Shown: positions 50,083 through 59,766, numbered from the stretch's first letter. The stretch: 64,000 nucleotides of DNA from Pseudomonas grandcourensis (GCF_039909015.1 NZ_CP150919.1:2456501-2520500), one strand, 5' to 3'. A program made the numbers and translations. The notes: generated by a model not told the origin, from the letters alone.

Positions 50083-51717
50083 TCAGGCGCTCAACCAGAC
50101 CTCATCCATTGGGTAGAAGTCCGAAGGGTGAACCCTGAAACCCTGGACCTTCTTGCTGGTGGCGGTGAACTTGTCACCCCAGAACGGCTGCACCATCACG
50201 GCGTCGTCCTGCAGGATGCGCTCGACATCCTGCATGGCCAGGGCGCGTTGCTGCGGATCGATGATGCCCATCGCCTTGTCCAGCGCGGCGTCGAACGCCG
50301 GGTTGCTGTAGTGGCTTTCGTTCCAGGCGGCGCCGCTGCGGTAAGCCAGTTCCAGGGACATCACCCCCAGCGGGCGGTGGGCCCAATAGGTCAGGCTGAA
50401 CGCCGCCTTGTCCCAGATCGGCCAGTACTGGGTGGCCGGGATCACTTTGAGGTTGATGCGGATGCCGGCTTCCAGGCAGTTCTGTTGCAGGATCTGCGCG
50501 CAGTCCTGTTCGTAGCGGCCCTGGGTGTTGCCGACGATCAGGTCGATGTCGATGCCATTCGGGTAACCGGCTTCGGCCAGCAGTTTCTTTGCCCCGGCCA
50601 CATCCCGCTCGCGCTTGGGCAGCGGCGAGTATTCCGGATGGGATGGTGCGACGTGGTGGTCTTCACCGAGGGTACCCATGCCGCGATAAGCGATTTTCAG
50701 CATCTGTGCGTTGTCGGCACACAGCACCACGGCTTTGCGGATGCGCACATCGGTGAATGGTTTCTGGTCGCAGGCCATGCGCATGACCACGGTCTGCGCC
50801 GACTTGCAGCTGAGCAGTTGCGCGGCCGGCAAGCGTTTGGCCAGGTCCAGTTCGGCCACGGTGACGCGGTACAGCACGTCGACCTGACCGGCCTGCAATG
50901 CGGCAAGATGAGTGGAAATGTCGGTGCCCATGTCGACGTAGCGCAGTTCGTCGAGGTTGGCCGGCTTGCGCCAGTAGTCGGCGCGCTTGGCGAAGGTCGC
51001 CTGCTTGTTCACTGCAAACGATACGAGCTTGAACGGCCCGGTACCGATGGGGTTTTTGGTCCAGTCGTCACCGTTCTTGAAGCTGCGGTGCACCAGGGTG
51101 CAGGTAAACGCGCTGAGCATTTCCGGAACGGCCAGGATCGGGCGCTTGAGCACCAGGCGGAACTGGTACGGGCCGGTTTTTTCGAAGGCGGCTACGTCCT
51201 GGAACGCGGTGCGGTTGACCGACTTGGAATCGGCGGCGATCCAGCGATTGATGTTGTGTTCGACGTCGTCCGCGGTGAACTCGTCGCCGTTGCTCCACTT
51301 CACGCCCTGGCGCAGGTTGAAGGTCCAGGTCTTGAGGTCTTCGGACGGACTCCAGCTTTCAGCCAGGTAAGGGTGAGTGATGTTCTCGGCATCGACCCAG
51401 GTCAAGAATTCAAGGGAGTTGCGCAGCAGGTTCGAGGCTTCGATCCAGGTGATCAGCATCGGGTCCTGGATTTCCTGAATGGCGCAGGCAAAACGCAGGC
51501 TGCCCCCTTGGCGCGGCGGTTGATCGTCGGCGGCGAACGCCGAATCACCGAGCAGCGCCGAACCGATAAAGGTGCTGGCGCTGGCCACGGTGACGCCCAG
51601 CAGGGCGGCGGTGCGCAGGAATTGTCGACGGTTGATCTGGCCATGCTTGACCTGTGTGCACAGGTCGTTGACGGCAGGATGCGGCGCGGTGCCGTCCAGT
51701 GTCTTCAGCTCGTTCAT
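50083..51717 (-). CDS. Dpp/Opp-type ABC substrate-binding protein with Tat-type signal
   Basis: 544 residues of the SBP_bac_5 (peptide/nickel) family. The N-terminus is unusual: a long n-region, then NRRQFLRTAALLGVTVASAS, a twin-arginine signal instead of the usual Sec signal. Downstream come the family blocks NIEHxNRW-like DDVEHNINRWIAADS, NPIGTGPFKLVSF and the C-terminal half PEYSPLPKRERDVAGAKKL. It determines the substrate, which may be a peptide or, as often in this family, an unrelated charged molecule. GGAGAAGC lies before the ATG. First gene of the importer operon; the LysR at 52280 is divergent. Confidence 0.92.
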   Translation of the reverse strand: MNELKTLDGTAPHPAVNDLCTQVKHGQINRRQFLRTAALLGVTVASASTFIGSALLGDSAFAADDQPPRQGGSLRFACAIQEIQDPMLITWIEASNLLRNSLEFLTWVDAENITHPYLAESWSPSEDLKTWTFNLRQGVKWSNGDEFTADDVEHNINRWIAADSKSVNRTAFQDVAAFEKTGPYQFRLVLKRPILAVPEMLSAFTCTLVHRSFKNGDDWTKNPIGTGPFKLVSFAVNKQATFAKRADYWRKPANLDELRYVDMGTDISTHLAALQAGQVDVLYRVTVAELDLAKRLPAAQLLSCKSAQTVVMRMACDQKPFTDVRIRKAVVLCADNAQMLKIAYRGMGTLGEDHHVAPSHPEYSPLPKRERDVAGAKKLLAEAGYPNGIDIDLIVGNTQGRYEQDCAQILQQNCLEAGIRINLKVIPATQYWPIWDKAAFSLTYWAHRPLGVMSLELAYRSGAAWNESHYSNPAFDAALDKAMGIIDPQQRALAMQDVERILQDDAVMVQPFWGDKFTATSKKVQGFRVHPSDFYPMDEVWLSA

Positions 51718-52279
51718 AAAGCTTCTCCGATACGTAGCAAAGTGCGTTTTTCGACTGACCGCAGACAGGGCTGGCGGCCTGGAGTTCGGGGGATCAAACC
51801 AGCGAAATGTTCAGCGGCCAGCACCGTGCGGGCACAGGCGAAGCAGGCGGGAAGCCTTTGGCTGAAGCGGTCGGGACGTATTCGGGAGGGCGCAGGTGAG
51901 GTAAGGCATGGGGCAGCTCTCATGTTGTTTTTATTAGAGATGGCTGCAGTTTTGTCAGCGGGGCCAAGAACGACAAACGATAAATTCAGCGGTTAAACGT
52001 TCGATAAATGCATGTTACTGGGGTGGGGCTGTGCCGGAGCCTGAAATAGACAGGCTGGACACCGTCCCTGTAGGAGCGAGCCTGCTCGCGATGACGGTGT
52101 GTCAGTCGACGTTTGTGTGTCAGATACGTTGCCATCGCGAGCAGGCTCGCTCCTACAGAAAAGCTGTTCGCGGTGATGCCTTGATTGTCCTACACAACAC
52201 AAAAATGCATGTTACTGCGGAAATTTCCTGCGGGGCGTGGGATGCTTACGACCTGGTCAGCCTTCCACGAGTGCCTTTC
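51718..52279. other. Divergent promoter region with direct repeats and a REP pair
   Basis: 560 bp between the divergent binding-protein and LysR genes. Two CGATAAAT boxes (51978 and 52002), two exact 15-nt copies of AAATGCATGTTACTG (52006-52020 and 52203-52217), and a REP pair between them. No coding frame was seen. Confidence 0.7.
52068..52158. repeat. REP pair (inverted)
   Basis: CTGTAGGAGCGAGCCTGC ... GCAGGCTCGCTCCTACAG, nested between the two AAATGCATGTTACTG direct repeats. Confidence 0.9.
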
Positions 52280-53212
52280 ATGAAACGCAAAATGCCCGGC
52301 CTGAATGCCCTCAAGGCCTTCGAAGTGGCCGGCAGCACCGGCAGTTTTACCCGCGCCGCCGAGTTGCTCAATGTCACCCAGAGTGCGGTCAGCCGCCAGG
52401 TGCGCCAACTCGAAGAACAACTGGGCGAGAACCTGCTGGAGCGGCGCCATCATCACCTCGAACTGACCAGCGCCGGCCGGGTGCTGTTGCGGGCGTTGCA
52501 CCAGTCGTTCGACAAGATCGAGTTGACGGTGCGCAGCATCCAGCAAAAAACCCACTCCAACCGCCTGCACATCAACGCGCCGCCGACCTTCACCAGCCGT
52601 TGGTTGATGCCGCGTCTGGGGCGCTTGCGCGAGCAGCACCCGGAGCTGGAACTGAGCATCACCACGCGTTTGCAGGACAGCCTGGCGGAGACCAGTACCC
52701 TGGACTGTGCGATCCGTTTCGGCGATGGCGAATGGGACGGGCTGGACAGTTCGCTGCTGATCCAGGAGCGGCATATCGCGGTGTGCGCGCCGTCCCTGTA
52801 TGCGCGGGAGTGGAGCGAGCAGGGCCTGGACCTCAATCGCCTGACGCTGCTGCATGTGCTGGCCCGGGAAGACCAGCGCTACCTGACCTGGAAACACTGG
52901 CTGGACGCGGCGCGCATCAGCGGTGTCGACACCCAGGGCGGCTATGAATTCGACCTGCTGGACCTGGCGATCCAGGCCGCCACCGATGGCCTGGGGATCA
53001 CCATTGCCGACTGGCATATGGTCGCCTCGGAACTGGCCAGCGGGCAGTTGACCCAGGTGCTGAATGTGCACGTCGACGGGCACCAGTCCTACTGGCTGGT
53101 GACCCGGCCGGAGCAGACCGAGATGCCTCAATTGCAGGTGTTCAGCCAGTGGTTGCAGGAGGAGATCTGGTTGGCGCAGAGGCAGTTGGAGCCTTCTACC
53201 GCCGCCGTCTAG
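52280..53212 (+). CDS. LysR-family regulator (GcvA-like), divergent from the ABC operon
   Basis: 310 residues. HTH: SFTRAAELLNVTQSAVSRQV. Effector domain of the GcvA class: NAPPTFTSRWLMPRLGRLRE and DCAIRFGDGEWDGLDSS. The ATG at 52280 starts the protein right before the HTH, as usual for LysR; an in-frame ATG at 52205 would add 25 residues. It lies divergent from the importer operon and directly upstream of the aldehyde dehydrogenase-MFS-enolase-GMC set, so it may control both. The direct repeats in the gap are candidate sites. Confidence 0.88.
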   Translation: MKRKMPGLNALKAFEVAGSTGSFTRAAELLNVTQSAVSRQVRQLEEQLGENLLERRHHHLELTSAGRVLLRALHQSFDKIELTVRSIQQKTHSNRLHINAPPTFTSRWLMPRLGRLREQHPELELSITTRLQDSLAETSTLDCAIRFGDGEWDGLDSSLLIQERHIAVCAPSLYAREWSEQGLDLNRLTLLHVLAREDQRYLTWKHWLDAARISGVDTQGGYEFDLLDLAIQAATDGLGITIADWHMVASELASGQLTQVLNVHVDGHQSYWLVTRPEQTEMPQLQVFSQWLQEEIWLAQRQLEPSTAAV

Positions 53213-53223
53213 ACACCACAACC

Positions 53224-53319
53224 CCCTGTAGGAGCGAGCCTGCTCGCGATAGCGGTGGGTCAGTTGTATTGATGGCGTCTGACACTCCGCCATCGCGAGC
53301 AGGCTCGCTCCTACAGGGA
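53224..53319. repeat. REP pair (inverted)
   Basis: CCCTGTAGGAGCGAGCCTGC ... GCAGGCTCGCTCCTACAGGG between LysR and the aldehyde dehydrogenase gene. Confidence 0.9.
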
Positions 53320-53443
53320 AATGTGTTGTTTTCAGGGTAACCTGCATTTTTCGAATGTTTCACAGCTCAATAAATCGTTTGTTCAACGCGGGCCAGACGC
53401 CAAAACTGCCCGGACTGGATAAAAACAACGATGGGCGATTCAC

Positions 53444-54868
53444 ATGCGACTCGAGCGAAACTTTGTTAACGGCCACTTCACTGAACCTGCCAGCGAGGCG
53501 CTGATCGCGGTCTATAACCCCGCGACCGAAGCGCTGGTGGGGCACGTCTCGGCGGCCACCGCCGATGAAGCCACGGCGGCGGTCGAAGCGGCCCTGGCCG
53601 CACAAAAAGTATGGGGCAAGCTCACCAGCATCGAGCGCGCCGAATACCTGCGTGCCTTCGCCGATGCCCTTGAAGCCAACGCACAAAATATCGGCGAGGC
53701 GCTCGCCGCCGAATCCGGCAAGAGCGTGGCCGACGCCAGCAACGAGGCCCGTTATGCGGCGCAAATCACCCGCTATCACGCTGAATGGGCGCGCCGTATC
53801 GAGGGCGAGATCATTCCCAGCGATTCGCCGAACGAAAACCTGTTTTTGCACCGCGAGCCGATTGGCGTGGTCGCCTGCCTGATTCCGTTCAACTACCCGG
53901 TCTACACCCTGTTGCGCAAGATCGCCCCGGCGTTGATTGCCGGCAACACAGTGGTGGTGCGTCCAAGCAACAACACGCCGACCTCGGCCTTCGAAATCGC
54001 CAAGGCCGTGCAGCAATCCGGTCTGCCGGCTGGCGTGGTGAACATTCTGACCATGGACCACGGCACCGCCGCTGTCGTCTGCACCCATAAGGCCGTGGGC
54101 CTGATCACCCTGACCGGTAGCGTCAACGCCGGGCGCATCGTGCTCGATTACTGCAAGGCCAACATCGCCAAGCCGTCCCTGGAACTGGGGGGCAAGACCC
54201 CGGCGATCATCGAGGCCGACGCCGACCTCGAAGCAGCCGCCAGCGCCATCGTCGCTTCCAAGACCACCCACTGTGGCCAGTTGTGCACGGCGGTGGAGCG
54301 GGTTTATGTGCAGGAAAGCGTCTACGACCAATTCCTCGGTCTGCTGAAACAGAAAATCAGTGCCGTGAAATTCGGCGACCGTGCCACCGATGCCAGCCTG
54401 ATGGGGCCATTGGTCAACGCCAGCTCGCAGCAAAACATTCACGCCATGGTCGAGCGCGCCATCGCCGATGGCGCGGTGCTGGAAACCGGTGGCGTGTTGC
54501 CTGAAGGCAAGGGTCATTTCTACCCGCCGACCCTGCTCAGCGGCTGCCGTCAGGACATGGAGATCATTCAGGAAGAAATCTTCGGCCCGGTGCTGCCGGT
54601 GCTCAAGTACCGCGACATCGACGAAGCGCTGGCCATGGCCAACGACCACCAGTTCGGCCTGTCGTCGGTGCTGTATACCGAGAACTACCGCACCGCACAG
54701 AAAGTCGCCAACGCCATCGAGGCCGGTGAACTGTACGTCAACCGTACCCCGGCCGATCCGTACCAGGGCTTCCACGCCGGCTGGAAACGCTCGGGCCTGG
54801 GCGGTGATGACGGCAAGCACGGCATGCTCGAATTCACCCAGACCCGTCTGGTGGTGATGAAGTACTGA
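53444..54868 (+). CDS. Aldehyde dehydrogenase (AldA/lactaldehyde-type)
   Basis: 474 residues. Motifs: ACLIPFNYPVYTLLRKIAPAL near residue 148, VVRPSNNTPTSAFEIAK, LTGSVNAGRIVL, the Glu in LELGGKTPAIIEADADLE near 250, and the catalytic Cys in THCGQLCTAVERVYV near 282. The LFLHREPIGVVA start and PADPYQGFHAGWKRSGLGGD end resemble AldA enzymes acting on lactaldehyde or glycolaldehyde. It heads a set with an MFS transporter, an enolase-superfamily enzyme and a GMC oxidoreductase. That suggests oxidation of a hydroxy-aldehyde from a sugar-derived substrate (inference). Confidence 0.92.
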   Translation: MRLERNFVNGHFTEPASEALIAVYNPATEALVGHVSAATADEATAAVEAALAAQKVWGKLTSIERAEYLRAFADALEANAQNIGEALAAESGKSVADASNEARYAAQITRYHAEWARRIEGEIIPSDSPNENLFLHREPIGVVACLIPFNYPVYTLLRKIAPALIAGNTVVVRPSNNTPTSAFEIAKAVQQSGLPAGVVNILTMDHGTAAVVCTHKAVGLITLTGSVNAGRIVLDYCKANIAKPSLELGGKTPAIIEADADLEAAASAIVASKTTHCGQLCTAVERVYVQESVYDQFLGLLKQKISAVKFGDRATDASLMGPLVNASSQQNIHAMVERAIADGAVLETGGVLPEGKGHFYPPTLLSGCRQDMEIIQEEIFGPVLPVLKYRDIDEALAMANDHQFGLSSVLYTENYRTAQKVANAIEAGELYVNRTPADPYQGFHAGWKRSGLGGDDGKHGMLEFTQTRLVVMKY

Positions 54869-54952
54869 TCCACCGGCAACACGCCTCACGCTGCACTTAT
54901 AAAAACAATTATCAGGGGCGCCCGGACACCGGGCTGCCCGAGGTTTCTCCAG

Positions 54953-56287
54953 ATGTCCAAGCCTGCAACCACTGTTGCCGCTGTTCAGGGTTCGAACGCG
55001 GGTTCAAAAAGCCACAGTGACAAAGGAAGTCGCTATTTCCAGTTGATGCTGTTGGTGCTCGCCGCCGGTGCGATCTACCCGATCCTGTACCTGCGTCAGG
55101 TCTACCAGACCACCATGCTCGAAGTGTTCCAGATCAACCACAGCGAGCTGGGTTACCTGTACTCGATGCTCGGCACGATCTTCCTGGTCTCGTATCTGCC
55201 CAGCGGCTGGCTGGCGGATCGCATCGCCCCGCGCTTCCTGATTTTCTTCTCGCTGGTGGCTACCGGCGCCTTGGGCCTGTGGTACTCCACCGCGCCATCG
55301 ATGACCGGTTTGATGATCATCTTCGGTTGCTGGGGCCTGACCACCGGCCTGACCTTCTGGGCCTCGGTGCTCAAGCGGGTGAAGATGATTGCCCATCACA
55401 CTGAACAGGGCCGGTTCTTTGGCGTTCTCGATGGCGGTCGCGGCCTGGTGGAAGCCTTGCTGGCCACCGTGGCCCTGGCGCTGTTCGCCTTCGCCACCGA
55501 AACCCGTGGCGAGTCGGTCGCCGAAGGTTTCAAGCATGTGGTGTACCTGTATTCCTTCACCTGTATCGCCATCGGCTGCGTGCTGGTGCTGATCAAGGAC
55601 CCGAAGGCCATGGAAGACACGCCGGCGGTGGAGAAGGGCAAGTTCAACCTGCTCAGCGACCTGACCACCCTGGTGAAAATCCCCGAGCTGTGGCTGGTCA
55701 CCGCCATTGTGTTCTGCGGTTATCACATTTTCTGGGCCACCTACAGTTTCTCCGATTACCTGCAGGGCGGCGGCATGACGGCGGTGATGGCCGGCACCAT
55801 CACCACCATCAAGTTGTGGATGCGCCCCATCGGCGGTATCGGCGGCGGCTGGCTGGGTGACAAGTTCTCCAACATCTCGGTGCTGTGCGTGGCGTTGCTG
55901 CTGGCGAGCCTGGCGATGATCGGCCTGATCGTGTTCCCGGCCCTCAACAGCCTGGGCCTGCTGATCGGCACGGTGATTTTCATCGGCCTGATGACCTACG
56001 CCATTCGCGGGCTGTACTGGGCGATCCTCGACACCTGCGACATTCCGCTGCGCATCACCGGCCTGGCCATCGGCATTGTCTCGGTGGTGGGTTACCTGCC
56101 AGATGCCTTCATTCCCTTGGTCAACGGCTACCTCACCGAACATTTCCCCGGTGCCTTTGGTTACAAGCTGTATTTCGGCTACATCGCCTTCGTCGGCCTG
56201 CTCGGGACCCTGGCGGCCCTGACCTTGCGCGCACGTATCAACCGTAAGTCTTTGAACAAGACATTTTTGAACAAAACAGGTGCCTGA
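54953..56287 (+). CDS. MFS transporter of the catabolic cluster
   Basis: 444 residues with about 12 helices and a hydrophilic, Ser/Lys-rich N-terminus. Helix 2-3 loop SGWLADRIAPRFLIFFS is motif A-like. The second half repeats WLGDKFSNISVLCVALLLAS. It resembles organic-acid/phosphate-type MFS carriers. It ends 1 nt before the enolase-superfamily gene and is translationally linked. Likely the importer for the substrate of the four-gene unit. Confidence 0.9.
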   Translation: MSKPATTVAAVQGSNAGSKSHSDKGSRYFQLMLLVLAAGAIYPILYLRQVYQTTMLEVFQINHSELGYLYSMLGTIFLVSYLPSGWLADRIAPRFLIFFSLVATGALGLWYSTAPSMTGLMIIFGCWGLTTGLTFWASVLKRVKMIAHHTEQGRFFGVLDGGRGLVEALLATVALALFAFATETRGESVAEGFKHVVYLYSFTCIAIGCVLVLIKDPKAMEDTPAVEKGKFNLLSDLTTLVKIPELWLVTAIVFCGYHIFWATYSFSDYLQGGGMTAVMAGTITTIKLWMRPIGGIGGGWLGDKFSNISVLCVALLLASLAMIGLIVFPALNSLGLLIGTVIFIGLMTYAIRGLYWAILDTCDIPLRITGLAIGIVSVVGYLPDAFIPLVNGYLTEHFPGAFGYKLYFGYIAFVGLLGTLAALTLRARINRKSLNKTFLNKTGA

Positions 56288-56288
56288 G

Positions 56289-57506
56289 ATGAAAATCGTC
56301 GCCCTTGAAACCCATATTGTCGCCGTTCCGCCACCGCACATCGGCGGGATGTACTGGTTGTTCGTCAAAATCAAAACCGATTGCGGCATTGAAGGCGTCG
56401 GCGAAATCTACGCCGCAACCTTCGGCCCCAAGGCCATGCTGCCAATCATCGAAGACGTGTTCGAACGCTACCTGCTGAACCAGGACCCGCACCACATCGA
56501 ACGCTTTTTCCGTCAGGCCTATTCGAGCGGCTTCACCCAGCGCCCGGACCTGACCATGATGGGCGTGGTCAGCGGCCTGGAGATGGCCTGCTGGGACATC
56601 ATCGGCAAGGCGGCGAACAAGCCGGTCTACGAGTTGCTCGGTGGCAAGGTCAACGAACGCCTGCGTTCCTACACCTACCTGTACCCGGTCAACAGCAAGG
56701 GCGAGTACGACTACGACGACCCGGACCTGGCCGCCGAGTGCGCCATCGAGAACATGAACAAAGGCTTCACCGCCGTGAAGTTCGACCCGGCGGGGCCGTA
56801 CACCGCGTACTCCGGTCACCAGATTTCCCTGGAAGTGCTGGAGCGCTGCGAGACCTTCTGCCGCAAGATCCGCGAGGCGGTGGGTGACAAGTGCGACCTG
56901 CTGTTCGGCACCCACGGGCAGATGGTGCCGTCCTCGGCCATTCGTCTGGCCAAGCGCCTGGAGAAGTACGACCCGCTGTGGTTCGAAGAACCTGTGCCAC
57001 CGGGCCAGGAAGACGCCATGGCGCAAGTCGCGGCCAAGACCAGCATCCCGATTGCCACCGGTGAGCGCCTGACCACCAAGTACGAATTCTTCAAGCTGTT
57101 GCAGGCCGGCGGTGCGTCGATCCTGCAAATGAACGTCGCCCGCTGCGGCGGCCTGCTGGAGGCGAAGAAGATCGCCAGCATGGCCGAGGCGTATTACGCG
57201 CAGATCGCCCCGCACCTCTACAACGGGCCGATTGGCGCGGCGGCGAGCTTCCAGTTGGCGACCTGCACGCCGAACTTCCTGATCCAGGAAAGCATCATGA
57301 CCTGGGGCGGCTTCCATGCCGAAGTCCTGACCAAACCGCTGCAATGGGAGGACGGCTACATCATCCCGTCCACCGAGCCGGGCCTTGGCGTGGAGCTGAA
57401 CATGGACGTGGTGCGCAAGCATTCGCCGTACACCGGCGAGCGGCTGCACCTGCAAATGGCGCCGACTCCGGCGGATGTAAAAGATACATCGCCGGCCAGG
57501 GGCTGA
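56289..57506 (+). CDS. Enolase-superfamily (mandelate racemase-like) acid-sugar dehydratase
   Basis: 405 residues. The capping domain is VGEIYAATFGPKAMLPIIED, and the barrel follows with GFTAVKFDPAGP (base on strand 2), the CDLLFGTHGQM metal/His strand, the Glu in WFEEPVPPG, TGERLTTKYEF, and QIAPHLYNGPIG. The HGQM His and APHLYN-type His are consistent with D-galactonate/mannonate-like dehydratases, though the exact sugar acid cannot be told. Probably dehydrates a sugar or hydroxy acid to a 2-keto-3-deoxy acid. The ATG at 56289 is preferred to the GTG at 56280. Confidence 0.9.
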   Translation: MKIVALETHIVAVPPPHIGGMYWLFVKIKTDCGIEGVGEIYAATFGPKAMLPIIEDVFERYLLNQDPHHIERFFRQAYSSGFTQRPDLTMMGVVSGLEMACWDIIGKAANKPVYELLGGKVNERLRSYTYLYPVNSKGEYDYDDPDLAAECAIENMNKGFTAVKFDPAGPYTAYSGHQISLEVLERCETFCRKIREAVGDKCDLLFGTHGQMVPSSAIRLAKRLEKYDPLWFEEPVPPGQEDAMAQVAAKTSIPIATGERLTTKYEFFKLLQAGGASILQMNVARCGGLLEAKKIASMAEAYYAQIAPHLYNGPIGAAASFQLATCTPNFLIQESIMTWGGFHAEVLTKPLQWEDGYIIPSTEPGLGVELNMDVVRKHSPYTGERLHLQMAPTPADVKDTSPARG

Positions 57507-57572
57507 CGGGACGCTCCTACGGGGCATCACCCATTCCGTTTTTTTGTACAACGACTTACGCGGTAACCGTGC

Positions 57573-59183
57573 ATGACATACGACTACATCATCGCTGGCG
57601 CCGGCGCAGCAGGCTGCGTTCTGGCCAATCGCCTCTCGGCTTCCGGGAAACACACGGTGCTGCTGCTGGAAGCGGGCGGGAAAGACTCGTCCTTCTGGTT
57701 CAAGATCCCGGTCGGTTTCGCCAAAATGTATTACAACCCGACCTTCAACTGGATGTACTACAGCCGCCCGCAAAAGCAGCTGGACAACCGCGAGATCTAC
57801 GCCCCGCGCGGCAAGGTGCAGGGTGGTTCGGGCTCGATCAACGCGATGGTCTACGTGCGTGGCCAGGCCCATGACTTCGATGACTGGGCGGCCAACGGCA
57901 ACGACGGCTGGGGCTTCAAGGACGTGCTGCCGTACTTCCGCAAGCTGGAAAACCACCCGCTGGGCGACAGCGAGTACCACGGCGGCAGTGGTCCGATCAG
58001 CATCACACCGATGAAGGGCCAGACCCATCCGATCTGCGATGTGTTCCTCAAGGGGTGCGATGAACTGGGCTACCCCATCAGCGACGATTTCAACGGGCCG
58101 AAATTCGAAGGTGCGGGCATCTACGACGTCAACACCCGCGACGGCCAGCGCTGTTCCAGCAGCTTCGCCCATTTGCACCCGGCACTGAGTCGACCGAACC
58201 TGACCGTCGAGCATTTCGCCCTGGTGGACCGGGTACTGTTCGACGACCGGCAACGCGCGACCGGGGTCTCCATCACCCAGCACGGCGTGGTGCGCACCTT
58301 CAGTGCCAACAAGGAAGTGATCCTGTGTGCCGGTGCCGTGGACACGCCGAAGATCCTGCAATTGTCCGGCGTCGCCGATCAGGCGCTGTTGGCCAAACAC
58401 AACATCCCGATGGTCAAGCACCTGCCGGCGGTGGGGCAAAACCTGCAGGATCACCTGTGCGCCAGTTACTACTACAAGGCCAACATCCCGACGCTGAATG
58501 ACCAGCTCAGTTCGCTGTTCGGCCAGTTCAAGCTGGGCCTGAAGTACCTGTTCACCCGCAAGGGCGCGCTGGCGATGAGCGTCAACCAGGCCGGCGGGTT
58601 CTTCCGTGGCAACGCGCAGCAGGCCAACCCGAATTTGCAGCTGTACTTCAACCCGCTGTCGTACCAGATCCCGAAAAACAACAAGGCCAGCCTCAAGCCC
58701 GAGCCGTACTCAGGCTTCCTGCTGTGCTTCAACCCGTGCCGGCCGACCAGTCGCGGGCACATCGAAATCGCTTCGAAAAACCCGCGGGACGCGGCGCTGA
58801 TCGACCCGAACTACCTGAGCACCCAGAAGGACATCGACGAGGTGATCCAGGGCAGCCGCCTGATGCGCAAGATCATGCAGGCACCGGCGCTCAAGGGCAT
58901 CACCGTCGAAGAAGTGCTGCCGGGGCCGGTGGTCGAAACCGATGAACAGATGTTGCAGTACTTCCGCGAAAACAGTGGCTCGATCTACCACCTGTGCGGT
59001 TCCTGCGCCATGGGTTCGGACGATTGCAAGTCGGTGGTGGACAAGCGCCTCAAGGTCCACGGGCTGGACGGTTTGCGCATCGTCGATGCGTCGATTTTCC
59101 CCAATGTGACGTCAGGCAACACCCACGCCGCGGTGCTGATGGTGGCGGAGAAGGGGGCTGACCTGATCCTGCAGGACGCTTGA
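57573..59183 (+). CDS. GMC-family FAD oxidoreductase (choline-dehydrogenase-like)
   Basis: 536 residues. The FAD-binding Rossmann motif YIIAGAGAAGCVLANRLS is near the N-terminus. GMC signature 1 is PRGKVQGGSGSINAMVYVRG near residue 80, and GAVDTPKILQLSGVAD matches signature 2. The active-site His is likely in GSIYHLCGSCAMG, with a second in SGNTHAAVLMVAEKG. It oxidises an alcohol to an aldehyde or ketone. With the downstream-acting aldehyde dehydrogenase and the enolase enzyme, it completes an oxidative route. It lies 66 nt after the dehydratase gene. Confidence 0.92.
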   Translation: MTYDYIIAGAGAAGCVLANRLSASGKHTVLLLEAGGKDSSFWFKIPVGFAKMYYNPTFNWMYYSRPQKQLDNREIYAPRGKVQGGSGSINAMVYVRGQAHDFDDWAANGNDGWGFKDVLPYFRKLENHPLGDSEYHGGSGPISITPMKGQTHPICDVFLKGCDELGYPISDDFNGPKFEGAGIYDVNTRDGQRCSSSFAHLHPALSRPNLTVEHFALVDRVLFDDRQRATGVSITQHGVVRTFSANKEVILCAGAVDTPKILQLSGVADQALLAKHNIPMVKHLPAVGQNLQDHLCASYYYKANIPTLNDQLSSLFGQFKLGLKYLFTRKGALAMSVNQAGGFFRGNAQQANPNLQLYFNPLSYQIPKNNKASLKPEPYSGFLLCFNPCRPTSRGHIEIASKNPRDAALIDPNYLSTQKDIDEVIQGSRLMRKIMQAPALKGITVEEVLPGPVVETDEQMLQYFRENSGSIYHLCGSCAMGSDDCKSVVDKRLKVHGLDGLRIVDASIFPNVTSGNTHAAVLMVAEKGADLILQDA

Positions 59184-59298
59184 TACCGGTCACCCGATTG
59201 CATCAAAAATGAATTTCCGCCGAGTCCGCTGCTCATACCTTTTAGGTGGCGGATCAGAACCCGCGAAATCATTGAGGCAATCAGGGAGCGGCACGGTC

Positions 59299-59706
59299 AT
59301 GAGTCGAGTACCGACGGCGGGCGGGGATCTTCCTGGCGGGTTGATTCTGGTGGTTGAGGACGACCCGCTTATCCTGGAGTTTCTCTGTGAGATTCTTCAG
59401 GAGGAAGGTTTTGTCGTCGAGCCGCAAATCAGTGCGGACGCGGCAGCGATCTATCTGGAACAGCATGCGCCGCAGGTGCATATGCTGCTGACAGACATCA
59501 CCATGCCCGGCACGCTCAATGGCGCGGACCTGGCCAACCAGTTCGGCGATCGCTGGCCGGACAAGCCGATCATGATCATGTCCGGTTTCGAAACCCCTGA
59601 AAGCGCAGGCGTGCGGCACGCGGTCTCGTTCATCAAGAAGCCCTGGATGATTGGCGGGCTGCTCGATTGCGTGGGCCAGACCTTCAAGTCCAAACGATTC
59701 AACTGA
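59299..59706 (+). CDS. Stand-alone response-regulator receiver protein
   Basis: 135 residues, a single receiver domain: ILVVEDDPLILEFLCEIL opens it with the acidic pocket, LLTDITMPG carries the phosphoryl-acceptor Asp near residue 66, and FIKKPWM the conserved Lys. The last ~20 residues are short, with no output domain. It could be a phosphorelay shuttle or regulate a partner by binding. No histidine kinase is adjacent. GGGAG precedes the ATG; a longer in-frame start 90 bp upstream is rejected. Confidence 0.88.
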   Translation: MSRVPTAGGDLPGGLILVVEDDPLILEFLCEILQEEGFVVEPQISADAAAIYLEQHAPQVHMLLTDITMPGTLNGADLANQFGDRWPDKPIMIMSGFETPESAGVRHAVSFIKKPWMIGGLLDCVGQTFKSKRFN

Positions 59707-59766
59707 CCGGCGCGCAGATGCTACATTGCCGGGCAAATCCGTCCGGCACCCGCGAGGTTCGTTTCC

